The notes below the pieces were generated by a model. That model ran no database searches. It saw only the letters and a list, made by a program, of their open reading frames with translations, and had not been told where the DNA came from. The translations under genes and the position numbers were made by a program. Below are positions 35,691 to 44,782 of a stretch of 64,000 nt of DNA, piece by piece (within the stretch, counting starts at the first letter, position 1; the number at the start of each line of letters is the position of its first letter). Location: the NCBI RefSeq assembly GCF_022803015.1, contig NZ_JAFKON010000002.1, positions 1-64,000 on the forward strand, given 5' to 3'. The DNA is from Arthrobacter humicola (GTDB lineage: Bacteria; Actinomycetota; Actinomycetes; Actinomycetales; Micrococcaceae).

Positions 35691-36350
35691 ATGGCCGGAG
35701 CAACAGCCCCGCTTCTCGGACTGGAAAAGAAGAGCCTCCGCGAGCAGGCGCTATCTGCCCTGCGCACGGCCATCACGAGCGGAGAGCTGGAGCCAGGACG
35801 GCATCTGGTGGAGACCGAACTCTCCGACATGCTCCAGATCAGCCGCGGAACACTGCGCGAGGCCCTGCGCCAGCTGGAGCAAGAAGGACTGCTGTCGGCC
35901 GGACCGCGCGGCAGGCTGTCCGTGCGGCACCTGGACGGCAAGGAAATCCGGGACATCTTCGCTGTCCGGGCCGCGCTCGAATCGCTTGCGGTCCGGACAC
36001 TGTGTGAGCTGCCGGACCGGGCCTCCGTGATTACATCCCTGTGCTCGGCCGTCGATGCCATGGCCGCGGCCGCCGAGGCCAGCCTGGAGGAACGGATTGA
36101 ATCCGATCTGGAGTTCCACCGGACACTGTGCCGGCTCACCGGAAACGAGACCCTGCTGCACTCCTGGGAGTCGCTTGAGGGCTCCATTCGGATGTCCATC
36201 ATGTTTGCCGGGATCGAGAGGGCCGTCAAGAACATGAGCGTGGACCGGCACCACGACATCGTCGCCGCGATCGAGACCGGCAACGCGACACTGGCCCGCA
36301 CGACGGTCCTCGAACACATGGACGTCGCCGCAGCCAACCTGGTGGCCTGA
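35691..36350 (+). CDS. GntR-family regulator with FCD ligand domain
   Basis: This 219-residue regulator has an N-terminal winged helix (EQALSALRTAITSGELEPGRHLVETELSDML and RGTLREALRQLEQEGLL) and an all-helical FCD domain, in which HRTLCRLTGNE and HHDIVAAI hold the likely metal histidines. It stands at the end of the tetrose locus, with matching operator words before itself and in the divergent promoter. It is the probable local repressor. Confidence 0.9.
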   Translation: MAGATAPLLGLEKKSLREQALSALRTAITSGELEPGRHLVETELSDMLQISRGTLREALRQLEQEGLLSAGPRGRLSVRHLDGKEIRDIFAVRAALESLAVRTLCELPDRASVITSLCSAVDAMAAAAEASLEERIESDLEFHRTLCRLTGNETLLHSWESLEGSIRMSIMFAGIERAVKNMSVDRHHDIVAAIETGNATLARTTVLEHMDVAAANLVA

Positions 36351-36356
36351 CCGGCG

Positions 36357-37136
36357 TCAGTAGTCCACGATCGCGCCGGCGGAGATGTTGACGGTAGCGT
36401 CCGTGATGGCCGCCGCCTTGTCCGAGACGATGAAGGAGGCCACGTTACCGACGTCCGCCAGCGTGGCCGTCCGGTTCAAATGCGCGGCCCTGGCAATCTC
36501 CACCACGATCTCATCGCGGCCCTCGGCCTGCCACGGGATGGTTTCGATAATGCCGCCGGTGACCATGGTCACCACCCTGATGCCGTGTTTTCCCAGTTCC
36601 AGGGCCCATTGCCGGCGTAGTCCTTCCATCGCGTCGAGCGCCACCTTGAAACCGCCCAGACCGGGGATCGTCTGCGGGCCCGAGCCGCCGAACATGAGCA
36701 CGACGCCGGAGCGTTGCTTGACCATGTGGGCGGCGGCCGCGCGGGTGGTCAGGAAGTGCGTCCGCGCGGCCAGGGTGATGGGCTGGGTGAAGTCATCCAC
36801 ATCAATCTCCATGAGTGGCTGCTGGACGTCGCCGAATGAGATCACGTTGAAGGAGATGTCGATCCTCTTGCTCTTCTTCGCCACCCGGCTTACGAAGGCA
36901 TCCACCTGCTCTTCGTCCAGGGCGTCGACGACGGCGGTTTCGGCTGTGCCGCCTGCCTCGCGAATGTCATTGGCTACTTTTTCCAGCCGCGATTCCGTCC
37001 TTCCGGCAATGTGCACCGTGGCGCCGTCGGCCGCGAAAGCCCTTGCCACCGCCCCGCCGACCGCCCCGCCGCCGCCGTAGATCAGGGCGGTCTTGCCGTG
37101 AAGCACGCCGTTTTCCGGAATCCCGATGTTCACCAT
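36357..37136 (-). CDS. SDR-family protein lacking the catalytic tyrosine
   Basis: This 259-residue protein has the SDR fold with a cofactor motif YGGGGAVGGAVARAF and a sequence NVISFGD at the NAG position. At the catalytic site the run PGLGGFKVALDAMEG keeps the lysine but has Leu where Tyr normally stands. The start is ATG at 37136 (MVNIGIPENG). It is convergent with the GntR gene and may be unrelated to the tetrose locus. Its activity may be altered or lost. Confidence 0.82.
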   Translation of the reverse strand: MVNIGIPENGVLHGKTALIYGGGGAVGGAVARAFAADGATVHIAGRTESRLEKVANDIREAGGTAETAVVDALDEEQVDAFVSRVAKKSKRIDISFNVISFGDVQQPLMEIDVDDFTQPITLAARTHFLTTRAAAAHMVKQRSGVVLMFGGSGPQTIPGLGGFKVALDAMEGLRRQWALELGKHGIRVVTMVTGGIIETIPWQAEGRDEIVVEIARAAHLNRTATLADVGNVASFIVSDKAAAITDATVNISAGAIVDY

Positions 37137-37227
37137 GGTCGCCTGCCTAGTGCCGCGGAGTACGTGAATTCCCTCAACTATGTTCTTGCGGAGGGCGGGT
37201 GGCAAGAGGACCGGGCGCAGCGCCGCA

Positions 37228-38964
37228 TTAGCTTCTGGGCAGCCCTCCGGGTCCGGTGGCTGGTCCTCCGGTTCCGGGCGCGGGCCCGGGTTCGGGCGCG
37301 GGCCCGGGTCCTGGTCCGGCGGAGGGTCCGGGTCCGGGTCCGACCGCGGGTCCGGTGGCTGGTCCAGGACCGACGGGCCCGGGTCCTGGTCCGGCGGGTC
37401 CGAGCGCGGGTCCGGCGTATGCAGGCACCGGCAGCTCGCCCGGATCGACCGGACCTATATCAAGGTGGAATGGCGGATATTCGTCCCGCATGAGGGCAAC
37501 GTAGGCGATAACGCGGTAGATCCAGCGGTTCAGGCCAAGCAGGAGGTCGAAGAGCCCCCGCCGGTATTGGCCCGTGAACAACAGGATCACGCCGGCGATC
37601 AGGACCAGCAGCCCCAGGAGGGAGATGCCCACACCTTGCTGCACCCACTCGCCGTCCCGGTACTCCCACGTCCTCGCGGTCCCCGTCAGCAGGCTGATAA
37701 GCAGCAGATGTGGAATGGCCAGCAGCCAGGATTTCACCAGCACCAGGCCGCGGGACAGCCGTTCGGGATAGTCGACGTCGAAGTCCGCCGGGTAATCGGT
37801 GCGGGCCAGGGTGAAGGGGGGATAGACATCCGTGCCGATAGCGCTGAAGGCGTAGAAGGCCACACGCCAGTTCCAGCGGATCACACCGACACTGAAATTG
37901 AACAGCGAGCGCGGGTAGCGCGCCGTGAACAGGATCGCGAACCACGCCACAATCGTGACCACTCCGAAGGCGAACCAGAGGATAAACAGGACGATGAAGT
38001 GCGGGATGGCCAGGAACCACTTCACGAGCCACATCCACCGTGACAGGTTCGGGTCGAGGTAGCCGTGGAGACGGGCGGGGTACACATATGCGGTCGTAGC
38101 ACCTGGCGCCACCGGATACGGAGTCCCCGGCGGGGCAGCGTAGGCCGCCACGGCACCCGGCGGGGCCGCACTGTTCTGCTGGCCGGGGGTGACCCTGGGC
38201 GGGTAGGGACCCGCGGGATACGGCTGGCCGGGGTGGGCCGGCAAGCGGCCGGGAGGGACACCGCTGCCCGTCCCGCCTTGGCCCGGGCCGCCGCGGCCGA
38301 GTCCAACGGCGCCCAGCACTATCAGCGGCACGCCGATCAGCAGCATCACGAGTCCGCCGATCAGCAGGCCGATGAACACCGGCAGGAGCAGGTCTGTGCG
38401 TGCCCCTGCCTGCAGATTCACGCTCACCGGAGACGTCGCGTCGGCATTCATGACCACCACTGCCCAGGATCCGGAGCGGAGGTCCCAGGTCAGTTCCTGT
38501 TCCCCCGGGCCTGTGGCAGTCGCGGCCCAGAAGGTCTGCTGCGCCGGGGTGGACGGGATTTGGGAGCCGGCCACTTCGCGGTACCGCGCGCGGAAGGGGT
38601 TGAACCTGACGTCGACGATTTCGGTGCGCCGGACACCGGCCAGGTACGTCGCGACGTCGGCCCGCGGGGCAATTCCGATGAAGATTTCCTTGCCGGGGTC
38701 GGTGGAGGAACCGCGGAGCAGCACGCTGCCCGCAATGTCCACTGGAACGCCGTCGTCCACGCCGCCGCCGGTCATGAGGTCCAGCCGGGGGGTCGTCAGC
38801 GCGTAGGAATTGCCTGAGAAAGGCGCCGACGGCGTGATGAAGTACCTGCCGTCACGTTGCTGGTAGTTGACCCAGCCCGCAAAACCGGCGCCCGCCAACA
38901 GTCCCAAACCGACCAGCGCGCACAGCGAGCCGATCACCAGCATGACAATCCGGCCTGCTTTCAT
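37228..38964 (-). CDS. DUF4389 membrane protein with Pro/Gly-rich tail
   Basis: This 578-residue protein has an N-terminal membrane segment (about 5-28), an extracytoplasmic domain (about 30-185), a second membrane segment (about 190-220) and a Pro/Gly-rich linker. Two DUF4389-type units follow, with RWMWLVKWFLAIPHFIVLFILW and a second IPHLLLISLL repeat. The last 60 residues are a collagen-like PGPGP tract. The ATG at 38964 has AAAGGA upstream. The function is unknown. Confidence 0.82.
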   Translation of the reverse strand: MKAGRIVMLVIGSLCALVGLGLLAGAGFAGWVNYQQRDGRYFITPSAPFSGNSYALTTPRLDLMTGGGVDDGVPVDIAGSVLLRGSSTDPGKEIFIGIAPRADVATYLAGVRRTEIVDVRFNPFRARYREVAGSQIPSTPAQQTFWAATATGPGEQELTWDLRSGSWAVVVMNADATSPVSVNLQAGARTDLLLPVFIGLLIGGLVMLLIGVPLIVLGAVGLGRGGPGQGGTGSGVPPGRLPAHPGQPYPAGPYPPRVTPGQQNSAAPPGAVAAYAAPPGTPYPVAPGATTAYVYPARLHGYLDPNLSRWMWLVKWFLAIPHFIVLFILWFAFGVVTIVAWFAILFTARYPRSLFNFSVGVIRWNWRVAFYAFSAIGTDVYPPFTLARTDYPADFDVDYPERLSRGLVLVKSWLLAIPHLLLISLLTGTARTWEYRDGEWVQQGVGISLLGLLVLIAGVILLFTGQYRRGLFDLLLGLNRWIYRVIAYVALMRDEYPPFHLDIGPVDPGELPVPAYAGPALGPAGPGPGPVGPGPATGPAVGPGPGPSAGPGPGPAPEPGPAPGTGGPATGPGGLPRS

Positions 38965-38992
38965 GGCCGCCGTCCTTTCAGATGGTCCGTTT

Positions 38993-39014
38993 GCCACGCC
39001 CGGCCGGGCGTGGC
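38993..39014 (-). terminator. Perfect palindromic hairpin after the alcohol dehydrogenase operon
   Basis: GCCACGCCCGG and CCGGGCGTGGC form an exact 11-bp inverted repeat. On the minus strand it follows the 27-codon frame at 39040-39123 and is followed by AAAC. Confidence 0.6.
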
Positions 39015-39039
39015 TTCCGGAAGCTGGCGGCCCGGGCCG

Positions 39040-39123
39040 CTACCGCCCGAGCGAGATCACGAACGGCTTGGCTTCGTCGATCGCGCCGGCACTGCCGGAG
39101 TGGAGGACGACGAGCGCTTTCAT
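39040..39123 (-). CDS. Possible 27-residue peptide coupled to the alcohol dehydrogenase
   Basis: This tiny frame begins with an ATG that overlaps the dehydrogenase stop codon (ATGA) and starts MKALVVLHSGSAG, ending in a stop at 39040-39042. The overlap suggests translational coupling. No family is recognised, and the opening MKALV resembles that of the dehydrogenase itself, so it may be a degenerated gene start. Confidence 0.3.
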   Translation of the reverse strand: MKALVVLHSGSAGAIDEAKPFVISLGR

Positions 39124-40175
39124 GCCGTGATCACGACTTTGAGGGCCTTCGTCTCCGCGGCGCGGGCAAAAGTGTCGTACGCCTCCATGAACTCGTCAAA
39201 GGTGAAGTGGTGGGTGGCGAAACTGTCCGCGGGGATCTTTTGCTGTGCCACGAGCTTGAGCAGCATGGGGGTGGTGTTGGTGTTCACCAGGCCCATGCTG
39301 ATGTTGATGTTCCGGATCCAGAGGTCTTCGACGTGAAGTTCCACGGCTTTGCCGTGCACGCCCACGTTGGCCACGGTGCCGCCAGGACGCACGATGTCGG
39401 TGCACATCGTGAAGGTCGCCGGGACGCCCACGGCCTCGATCGCCACGTCCACGCCCTGCCCGTCGGTCAGGAGCATGAGCTGCTCCTTCCAGTCGGCATC
39501 GGATGAGAGGACCACATCGGTGGCTCCGAATTCGCGGGATTTCTCGAGCCGGTTCGCGTCGAGGTCGACGGCGATGATCGTGGCGGCGCCGTAGAGGCCG
39601 GCGGTGGAGATCGCGGCAAGTCCCACGGGGCCCGCGCCGATGACGGCGACCGTGTCGCCGGGCTTGACCCGGCCGTACTGCACGCCGATCTCAAAGCCGG
39701 TGGGGAGGATGTCGGAGAGCATGACGGCCTGCTGGTCGCTGACTCCCTCAGGCAGGAGGTGCAGGGAGTTCTCTGCGTAGGGGACGCGGACGAACTCGGC
39801 CTGCGTGCCGTCGATCAGATGTCCGAAAACCCAGCCGATGCCGGAGGTTCCCTCCTCCCCCAGGCAATGGGAGTACAGGCCGGTCTTGCAGTTGGCGCAG
39901 TGCCCGCAGGACTTGATGCATGAAATGATGACGCGGTCCCCGACCTTGAGGCTGGTCACGGAGGCGCCGATCTCCGTGATGGTGCCGACCCCTTCGTGGC
40001 CCAGGATGCGGCCCTTGGCCACCGCGGGGACGTCGCCTTTGAGGATGTGCAAATCGGTCCCACAGATGGTGGTGGTGTCCACTTTGACGATCACATCGCT
40101 GGGATTCTGGATGGTGGGGTCGGGGACCTCGGTCCACGATTTCTCCCCGGGACCGCCATAGACGAGGGCTTTCAT
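39120..40175 (-). CDS. Zinc-dependent alcohol dehydrogenase (MDR family)
   Basis: This 351-residue enzyme oxidises a secondary or primary alcohol with NAD(P). Catalytic-zinc ligands lie in CGTDLHILKG and GHEGVG, and the structural zinc site is CGHCANCKTGLYSHC. The Rossmann motif is GAGPVGLAAI. The ATG at 40175 has an AAGGAG site and overlaps the stop of the small STAS-like gene. The C-terminal half suggests a member of the class that includes isopropanol/2,3-butanediol dehydrogenases. The substrate is unknown. Confidence 0.93.
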   Translation of the reverse strand: MKALVYGGPGEKSWTEVPDPTIQNPSDVIVKVDTTTICGTDLHILKGDVPAVAKGRILGHEGVGTITEIGASVTSLKVGDRVIISCIKSCGHCANCKTGLYSHCLGEEGTSGIGWVFGHLIDGTQAEFVRVPYAENSLHLLPEGVSDQQAVMLSDILPTGFEIGVQYGRVKPGDTVAVIGAGPVGLAAISTAGLYGAATIIAVDLDANRLEKSREFGATDVVLSSDADWKEQLMLLTDGQGVDVAIEAVGVPATFTMCTDIVRPGGTVANVGVHGKAVELHVEDLWIRNINISMGLVNTNTTPMLLKLVAQQKIPADSFATHHFTFDEFMEAYDTFARAAETKALKVVITA

Positions 40176-40507
40176 ACGTGCTCCTTGGTTTTGAGGATGA
40201 CCAGCGGGTCCACGAGGCGCAGACGGCACGGAGTCTCCGTGCCATCGATCCCCGAATACAGCAACGAGGCGCGGGCACGCTCACGGAGTTCCTCGATCGC
40301 GGCGGCCGACACCCGGGCATGGGCGAGGTCGAGCACGAGTTCAAACCCGGGAAGCTTGCTTGTGACGCGGCGGCAAACGACGTACAGCGCCCGCACGTTG
40401 GCCACGGTCACCACACCATGCACGTCGATCCGCGCTGTTTCGGCGTCGGCGTTCAGGCGGATGAGCACCTTGAGTTTAGGGTCCCCCGAATGGTGGTGGA
40501 TACTCAT
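40172..40507 (-). CDS. Small STAS-like protein
   Basis: This 111-residue protein has alternating strands and helices with FELVLDLAHARVSAAAIEELRE, close to the STAS anti-sigma antagonist pattern, but the phosphorylated serine motif is not clear. It is probably co-transcribed with the alcohol dehydrogenase, with ATGA overlap. The assignment as STAS is by pattern only; a regulatory role is inferred. Confidence 0.55.
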   Translation of the reverse strand: MSIHHHSGDPKLKVLIRLNADAETARIDVHGVVTVANVRALYVVCRRVTSKLPGFELVLDLAHARVSAAAIEELRERARASLLYSGIDGTETPCRLRLVDPLVILKTKEHV

Positions 40508-40752
40508 GTGGCCGTGGTCTCCTGCCTTTTCCTGCTGAAGCCGGAAAGTGCAAACGCCATTTCCTTCCCCAATTCGCGGTGAGACCCGTGCCGTATTACG
40601 TGAAGTGGTTCTTCGCTCGACACGTCCCCCAACTGGCCGTGCAGCAACCTCCCCACACATTCAGCTTGGGGGGCGCTCGTGGCAGAGGTAAGGGGCGAAA
40701 GTCCCGTGTGCGCCTGTTGGGTCCTGCGGCGTCGCACGCCTAGCCTGTTCCT

Positions 40753-42267
40753 ATGTCTGATCCGCTCGATCCCCGCCGACCCCCGGATCTCGTGCTGGCC
40801 TCCGTGCGGCACCCCGGGGAGGAAATATGCTTCGACGTTCATCTTCGCGCCGGGGCCGTGTCGGCGATCATCCCGTCGCGCCCGGGCTCGGGTGCGCTCC
40901 CCGCTGCAACCCGGGTGGTGGATCTGGAGGGCCGCTACGCCGTTCCTGGGCTGTGGGATGAGCACGTTCATATGACGCAGTGGGCGCTGGCCTCCAACCG
41001 GCTTGACCTCTCCGGTGCCGGCTCGGCGCGCGAGGCGGCCGCCGTCGTCGGGGCCCATATCGCCGGGGCCGGAAGCGGCGCCGGAGCTCCGGGTCCCGTC
41101 CAGACGCTGGTGGGCGTCGGTTTCCGCGATGCCATCTGGCATGACCTGCCCAGTCTGGACCTCCTGGACGGCGTGACGCGCGGCCGGCCTACGGCGCTGA
41201 TCAGCCACGACCTCCACTGTGTCTGGCTCAACTCCGCAGCGGCCCAACAGTACGGAATGCCGGTGGATGCGGGCGGGCTGCTCCGGGAAGAACCGGCGTT
41301 CGCCCTGACCCGGGAGCTTGGCCAGCTGCCGGACGCGGTGGTGGATCCGTGGGTGCGGCAGGCAGGGCAGGCTGCGGCCGCGCGGGGCGTGGTCGGGATT
41401 GTGGACTTCGAGATGACGTGGAACCGCGACGCCTGGCTGCGGAGGATCTCCAGCGGCTTCGCTGCCCTGCGCGTTGAAGCGGGCGTCTATCCGCAGGACC
41501 TGGACCGGGCCGTGGCAGAGGGGCTGCGGACAGGTTTGGCAGTGGCCGGCAGTGGCGGGCTGCTGAGCGTGGGCCCCTTGAAGGTGCTGATCGACGGCTC
41601 GCTCAATACCCGCACAGCGTATTGCGTTGACCCGTATCCGAACGGCGGCCACGGGCTGCTGACCGTGAGCGAGTCGGAGCTGCTCGCCCTGTTGGTCCGG
41701 GCGCGGCAGGCGGGTTTTGTGCCGGCGGTCCACGCAATCGGCGACGCGGCCAACCAAGTCGCCTTGGATGCGTTTGAGGCGGCGGGCATCGCCGGACGGG
41801 TGGAGCATGCCCAGTTTGTCCGGAGCGAGGATTTCGCCCGCTTCGGCCGGTTGGGCGTGACCGCGAGTGTCCAGCCTGCGCATGCCCTCGATGACCGGGA
41901 CGCCGCCGAGGCGAACTGGCCGGGGCGAACGGACCGGTCCTTCCCGCTCCGTTCATTGCTGGCCGCCGGGGCGACTCTCGCCCTGGGCTCGGACGCTCCG
42001 GTGGCCCCGCTGGATCCGTGGATTGCCATGTCCGCTGCCACGGCGCGGGCCCGGCTGGATGGCCGCGGGCCGTGGCATGCCGAGCAGGCCCTCACGCGGC
42101 AGGAGGCCCTCACGGCCTCGACCCGCGGTCGCGGCCGTCTCCGGGTCGGGGATCCCGCCGATATTGCAGTGCTCGACGGCGACCCTCTGACCGTGTCGGA
42201 TGCGGAGCTTGCGGCCATGCCGGTGGCCGCCACGTTAGTGGCGGGACGGTTCACGTACGGCGGCTAA
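40753..42267 (+). CDS. Amidohydrolase family protein (YtcJ-like)
   Basis: This 504-residue metal-dependent hydrolase has the HxH motif in DEHVHMTQWA (about residues 73-82), a central VHAIGDAANQ region with another likely metal ligand, and the C-terminal aspartate in LALGSDAPVAPLDPW. The ends form the small beta-sandwich domain. It belongs to the amidohydrolase 3/YtcJ group. The substrate is unknown. The gene is divergent from the STAS-like gene and its stop overlaps that of the next gene on the other strand. Confidence 0.88.
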   Translation: MSDPLDPRRPPDLVLASVRHPGEEICFDVHLRAGAVSAIIPSRPGSGALPAATRVVDLEGRYAVPGLWDEHVHMTQWALASNRLDLSGAGSAREAAAVVGAHIAGAGSGAGAPGPVQTLVGVGFRDAIWHDLPSLDLLDGVTRGRPTALISHDLHCVWLNSAAAQQYGMPVDAGGLLREEPAFALTRELGQLPDAVVDPWVRQAGQAAAARGVVGIVDFEMTWNRDAWLRRISSGFAALRVEAGVYPQDLDRAVAEGLRTGLAVAGSGGLLSVGPLKVLIDGSLNTRTAYCVDPYPNGGHGLLTVSESELLALLVRARQAGFVPAVHAIGDAANQVALDAFEAAGIAGRVEHAQFVRSEDFARFGRLGVTASVQPAHALDDRDAAEANWPGRTDRSFPLRSLLAAGATLALGSDAPVAPLDPWIAMSAATARARLDGRGPWHAEQALTRQEALTASTRGRGRLRVGDPADIAVLDGDPLTVSDAELAAMPVAATLVAGRFTYGG

Positions 42268-42773
42268 GCACCTTTGACGCGCGCCTGGACTAAGTTGGCG
42301 TACGGCAGGCGGCCGTATTCTTCGATGAATGCGGCATGGCACCGGGCTTCGGCCGCGTTGAGTTGCTCAACGGGCAACTCTTTCCACGCGATGATCAGGG
42401 ACCCTGCCGCTGCGAGCTGCCAGATGAGCCGGCCGTCCCAGTGGCCCGGCGGCCTGCCTTCGCCGAAGTCGACGAATTCCTGGATTTGCCGGCGCAGTCC
42501 ACGGTTGCCCTTGCTTCCGGGGCCGGCTTTGCCCACGAAGAGGACATCGGCGCCGTCCACCCATTCGGCGTCGAGAGCGTCTGTCTTGAGGGTGGGGTTC
42601 TTCTTCTTGAAGATGCCGGCGGTGCTCCTGGCCAGGAACTGGGGCCGGAAGCCCTCGGGCCGCAGTACCGCGAAGATCCCGGGCTTCTGCGGGATCCGGT
42701 TGATGTCAAGGTCCTGGAGCGGCCGGAAACCGGTGAAGCCGTCCTGTTTCAGCGACTGTGTGTTGATGGGCAT
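42264..42773 (-). CDS. GIY-YIG-like protein, unknown function
   Basis: This 169-residue protein shows a pattern like the GIY-YIG nuclease fold: KPGIFAVLRP (GIY-like), VLFVGKAGPGSKGNRGLRRQIQEF (YIG-like with conserved Arg), and a C-terminal EAEARCHAAFIEEYGRLPYANL-type segment with glutamate and a final Asn. Whether it is an active nuclease cannot be told. It is convergent with the amidohydrolase and overlaps its stop. Confidence 0.6.
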   Translation of the reverse strand: MPINTQSLKQDGFTGFRPLQDLDINRIPQKPGIFAVLRPEGFRPQFLARSTAGIFKKKNPTLKTDALDAEWVDGADVLFVGKAGPGSKGNRGLRRQIQEFVDFGEGRPPGHWDGRLIWQLAAAGSLIIAWKELPVEQLNAAEARCHAAFIEEYGRLPYANLVQARVKGA

Positions 42774-42845
42774 GGGTTCCTTGGATCGGGGCTCGTGGCG
42801 TTCCTTTGAAGCTTACGGAAGAAGCTCACTCACTGAAGTCCGGGC

Positions 42846-44552
42846 TCAGCCGCGGATGAAGGTGCCCAGCCCGGTCTGATCGTAGAAATCGAGCCTGACG
42901 CTCGAAGCCGTGCCGCCTCCGGCTGCGGCGTCCGCGCCGGGGGCGAAGATTGCCCCGGCAAGACCGTTGGCGTTCTCGCCGATTGATTCAAAGCTGAAGG
43001 TGTCGCCGTCAAAATGAGTGAGCGGGAACTTGGTGGTCCTGCCGGCCGGGCCCAGCTCAAGGGTCAGCACGCCGTTCTCCACCGCGACGGTGAGCGGGCC
43101 GTAGTAGGAGTTCGCATAACTTCCGGTGTAGAAATCGTTGCCCTGCGCCGGTTTGGCCTGGGCCGGCGCCTTGGAATAGTCAACTTTTGGCTTCTCCGCC
43201 TCATCGATCTTCTGGAAGACGCCCGAGGTGAATCCGATCCAGTCCACTGTCGGGGCGCCGTTCTGGGCCGTGTCCAGGAATGCGGCGCAGATGGCTTCGG
43301 GGATGCCCTGCGGCCGGCCATTGGTCAGGGCAACAATGCCCAGCTGCTCGCCGGGGAGCAGTGAGACTGCGGTCGCGGCACCAAGGTTGAAGGCTCCCGA
43401 GTGCCCGAGCATCAGCCGGGCGTGGTCGTCGTAGGAGACGTTCCAGCCCAAGCCGTAGAAGCGGGTGCGGGCACCCGGCGTCGACGGTGGGCCCGAGACA
43501 GCGTGCGGGACATGCGTGATACTAAGCGCGTCCGGATCGATAACCTCGCTTCCCTCAAAGCTGCCGTTGGCGAGCTGCAGGCGGATCCAGCGGGCCAGGT
43601 CGCGCGCGGAGGAACTGGCCCCGCCGGCGGGTGCTTCGGCGTCGGCATCCCGGGAGTATTTGGCCACCCAGGTCTTGTTACCGGCTGGGACGTGGATCAG
43701 TGCCTTGTTCGTCGCCTTTTGGTAGTCCGCGTGGCGATAGCTCGTGGATGGCATGCCCAGGGGCTTGAACAAGACTTCTTCGGCGAGGTCTGCCCAGGGC
43801 TTGTTCATGGCATCGGCGACAGCCTGTGCACCAGCCGTGTAGCCGAAGTTGCTGTAGTTGTAGCTCGACCGGAATGAGTCCAGCGGCTGCTGGTTGAGGT
43901 GGCTGAGGATATAGGACTGGTCGAATCCGAGGTCTTCCAACAGATCGCCCGCCCCCGTACTGAGGCCGCCTTGATGTGACAACAGGTCCGCCGCCGTGGC
44001 GTTCCGCGTGACGTAGGGGTCTTTCAGGGCGAAGCCGGGGGTGTGGTTGATCACCGGTTCCGTCCAGGAGATGGCCTTGCGGCCCACGGCCACGGCCGCC
44101 ACCGTGGAGGCCAAGGGTTTGGACACCGAGGCCAATTGAAAAACGGTATCCGCGTCCACTGTCTCGGGCCGGCCCGATTCCCGCACGCCGAACCCCTTGG
44201 CGTAGACCATTTGGTCCTGGTAGACCACGGCCACGGCGACTCCGGGAACACCGGTACTCTCCATCACGCCCTGGACCATCCCGTCCAGCTTTGCCAAGGC
44301 GGCGTTGACCTTCTGTTGGTCCAGGAGCGGTTTGACCTGCGGTTCCGGCGCCGGAAGCAGAGACGCCGACGGCGTACCGGAGGTGTCAGAGGCACTGCTT
44401 CCGGCACCGGCGGGGGCACTTTGGGCCGTGCAGGCGGCCAGCAGCGGCATGCCCGCTATACCCGCGGCGCCGACGCCGACCGCTTTAAGTAACGAGCGGC
44501 GGTCCGAAGGCAGCGAGCTGATCCTCGTCGCGATAGATTCCCTCTGGTTCAT
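42846..44552 (-). CDS. Exported serine hydrolase, class C beta-lactamase/DD-peptidase fold
   Basis: This 568-residue protein has a Tat-like twin-arginine (residues 18-19, RRSLLK) and a lipobox LLAAC (cysteine 41), so it is probably a membrane-anchored lipoprotein. The catalytic motifs of the class C fold are SVSK (142-145), YSN (233-235) and HSG later in the chain. An extra C-terminal beta domain (about 440-568) begins after VDYSKAPAQ. The family covers esterases, peptidases and beta-lactamases. The start is ATG at 44552 with GGAGGA upstream; the substrate is unknown. Confidence 0.88.
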   Translation of the reverse strand: MNQRESIATRISSLPSDRRSLLKAVGVGAAGIAGMPLLAACTAQSAPAGAGSSASDTSGTPSASLLPAPEPQVKPLLDQQKVNAALAKLDGMVQGVMESTGVPGVAVAVVYQDQMVYAKGFGVRESGRPETVDADTVFQLASVSKPLASTVAAVAVGRKAISWTEPVINHTPGFALKDPYVTRNATAADLLSHQGGLSTGAGDLLEDLGFDQSYILSHLNQQPLDSFRSSYNYSNFGYTAGAQAVADAMNKPWADLAEEVLFKPLGMPSTSYRHADYQKATNKALIHVPAGNKTWVAKYSRDADAEAPAGGASSSARDLARWIRLQLANGSFEGSEVIDPDALSITHVPHAVSGPPSTPGARTRFYGLGWNVSYDDHARLMLGHSGAFNLGAATAVSLLPGEQLGIVALTNGRPQGIPEAICAAFLDTAQNGAPTVDWIGFTSGVFQKIDEAEKPKVDYSKAPAQAKPAQGNDFYTGSYANSYYGPLTVAVENGVLTLELGPAGRTTKFPLTHFDGDTFSFESIGENANGLAGAIFAPGADAAAGGGTASSVRLDFYDQTGLGTFIRG

Positions 44553-44782
44553 GGACAATCCTCCGCCCGGTTCCGCCTGGGGCGCAGAGCTAACGCCCCC
44601 TCCCATGATGGACCCGTGCCCGTGTTTGAGACAGGGGCGATGCGCTCGGGTGGGGGTCGTCGGACGCCGGGAACTCGCGGCCGGACCTCCACAACCGCCA
44701 ACGAATCCCACCAATCCCGCTAACCTCGCGGCCTCCTTCTGGTTGCCCTATTAATGTCGGATCCCCGGAGGAGACTGGATTC

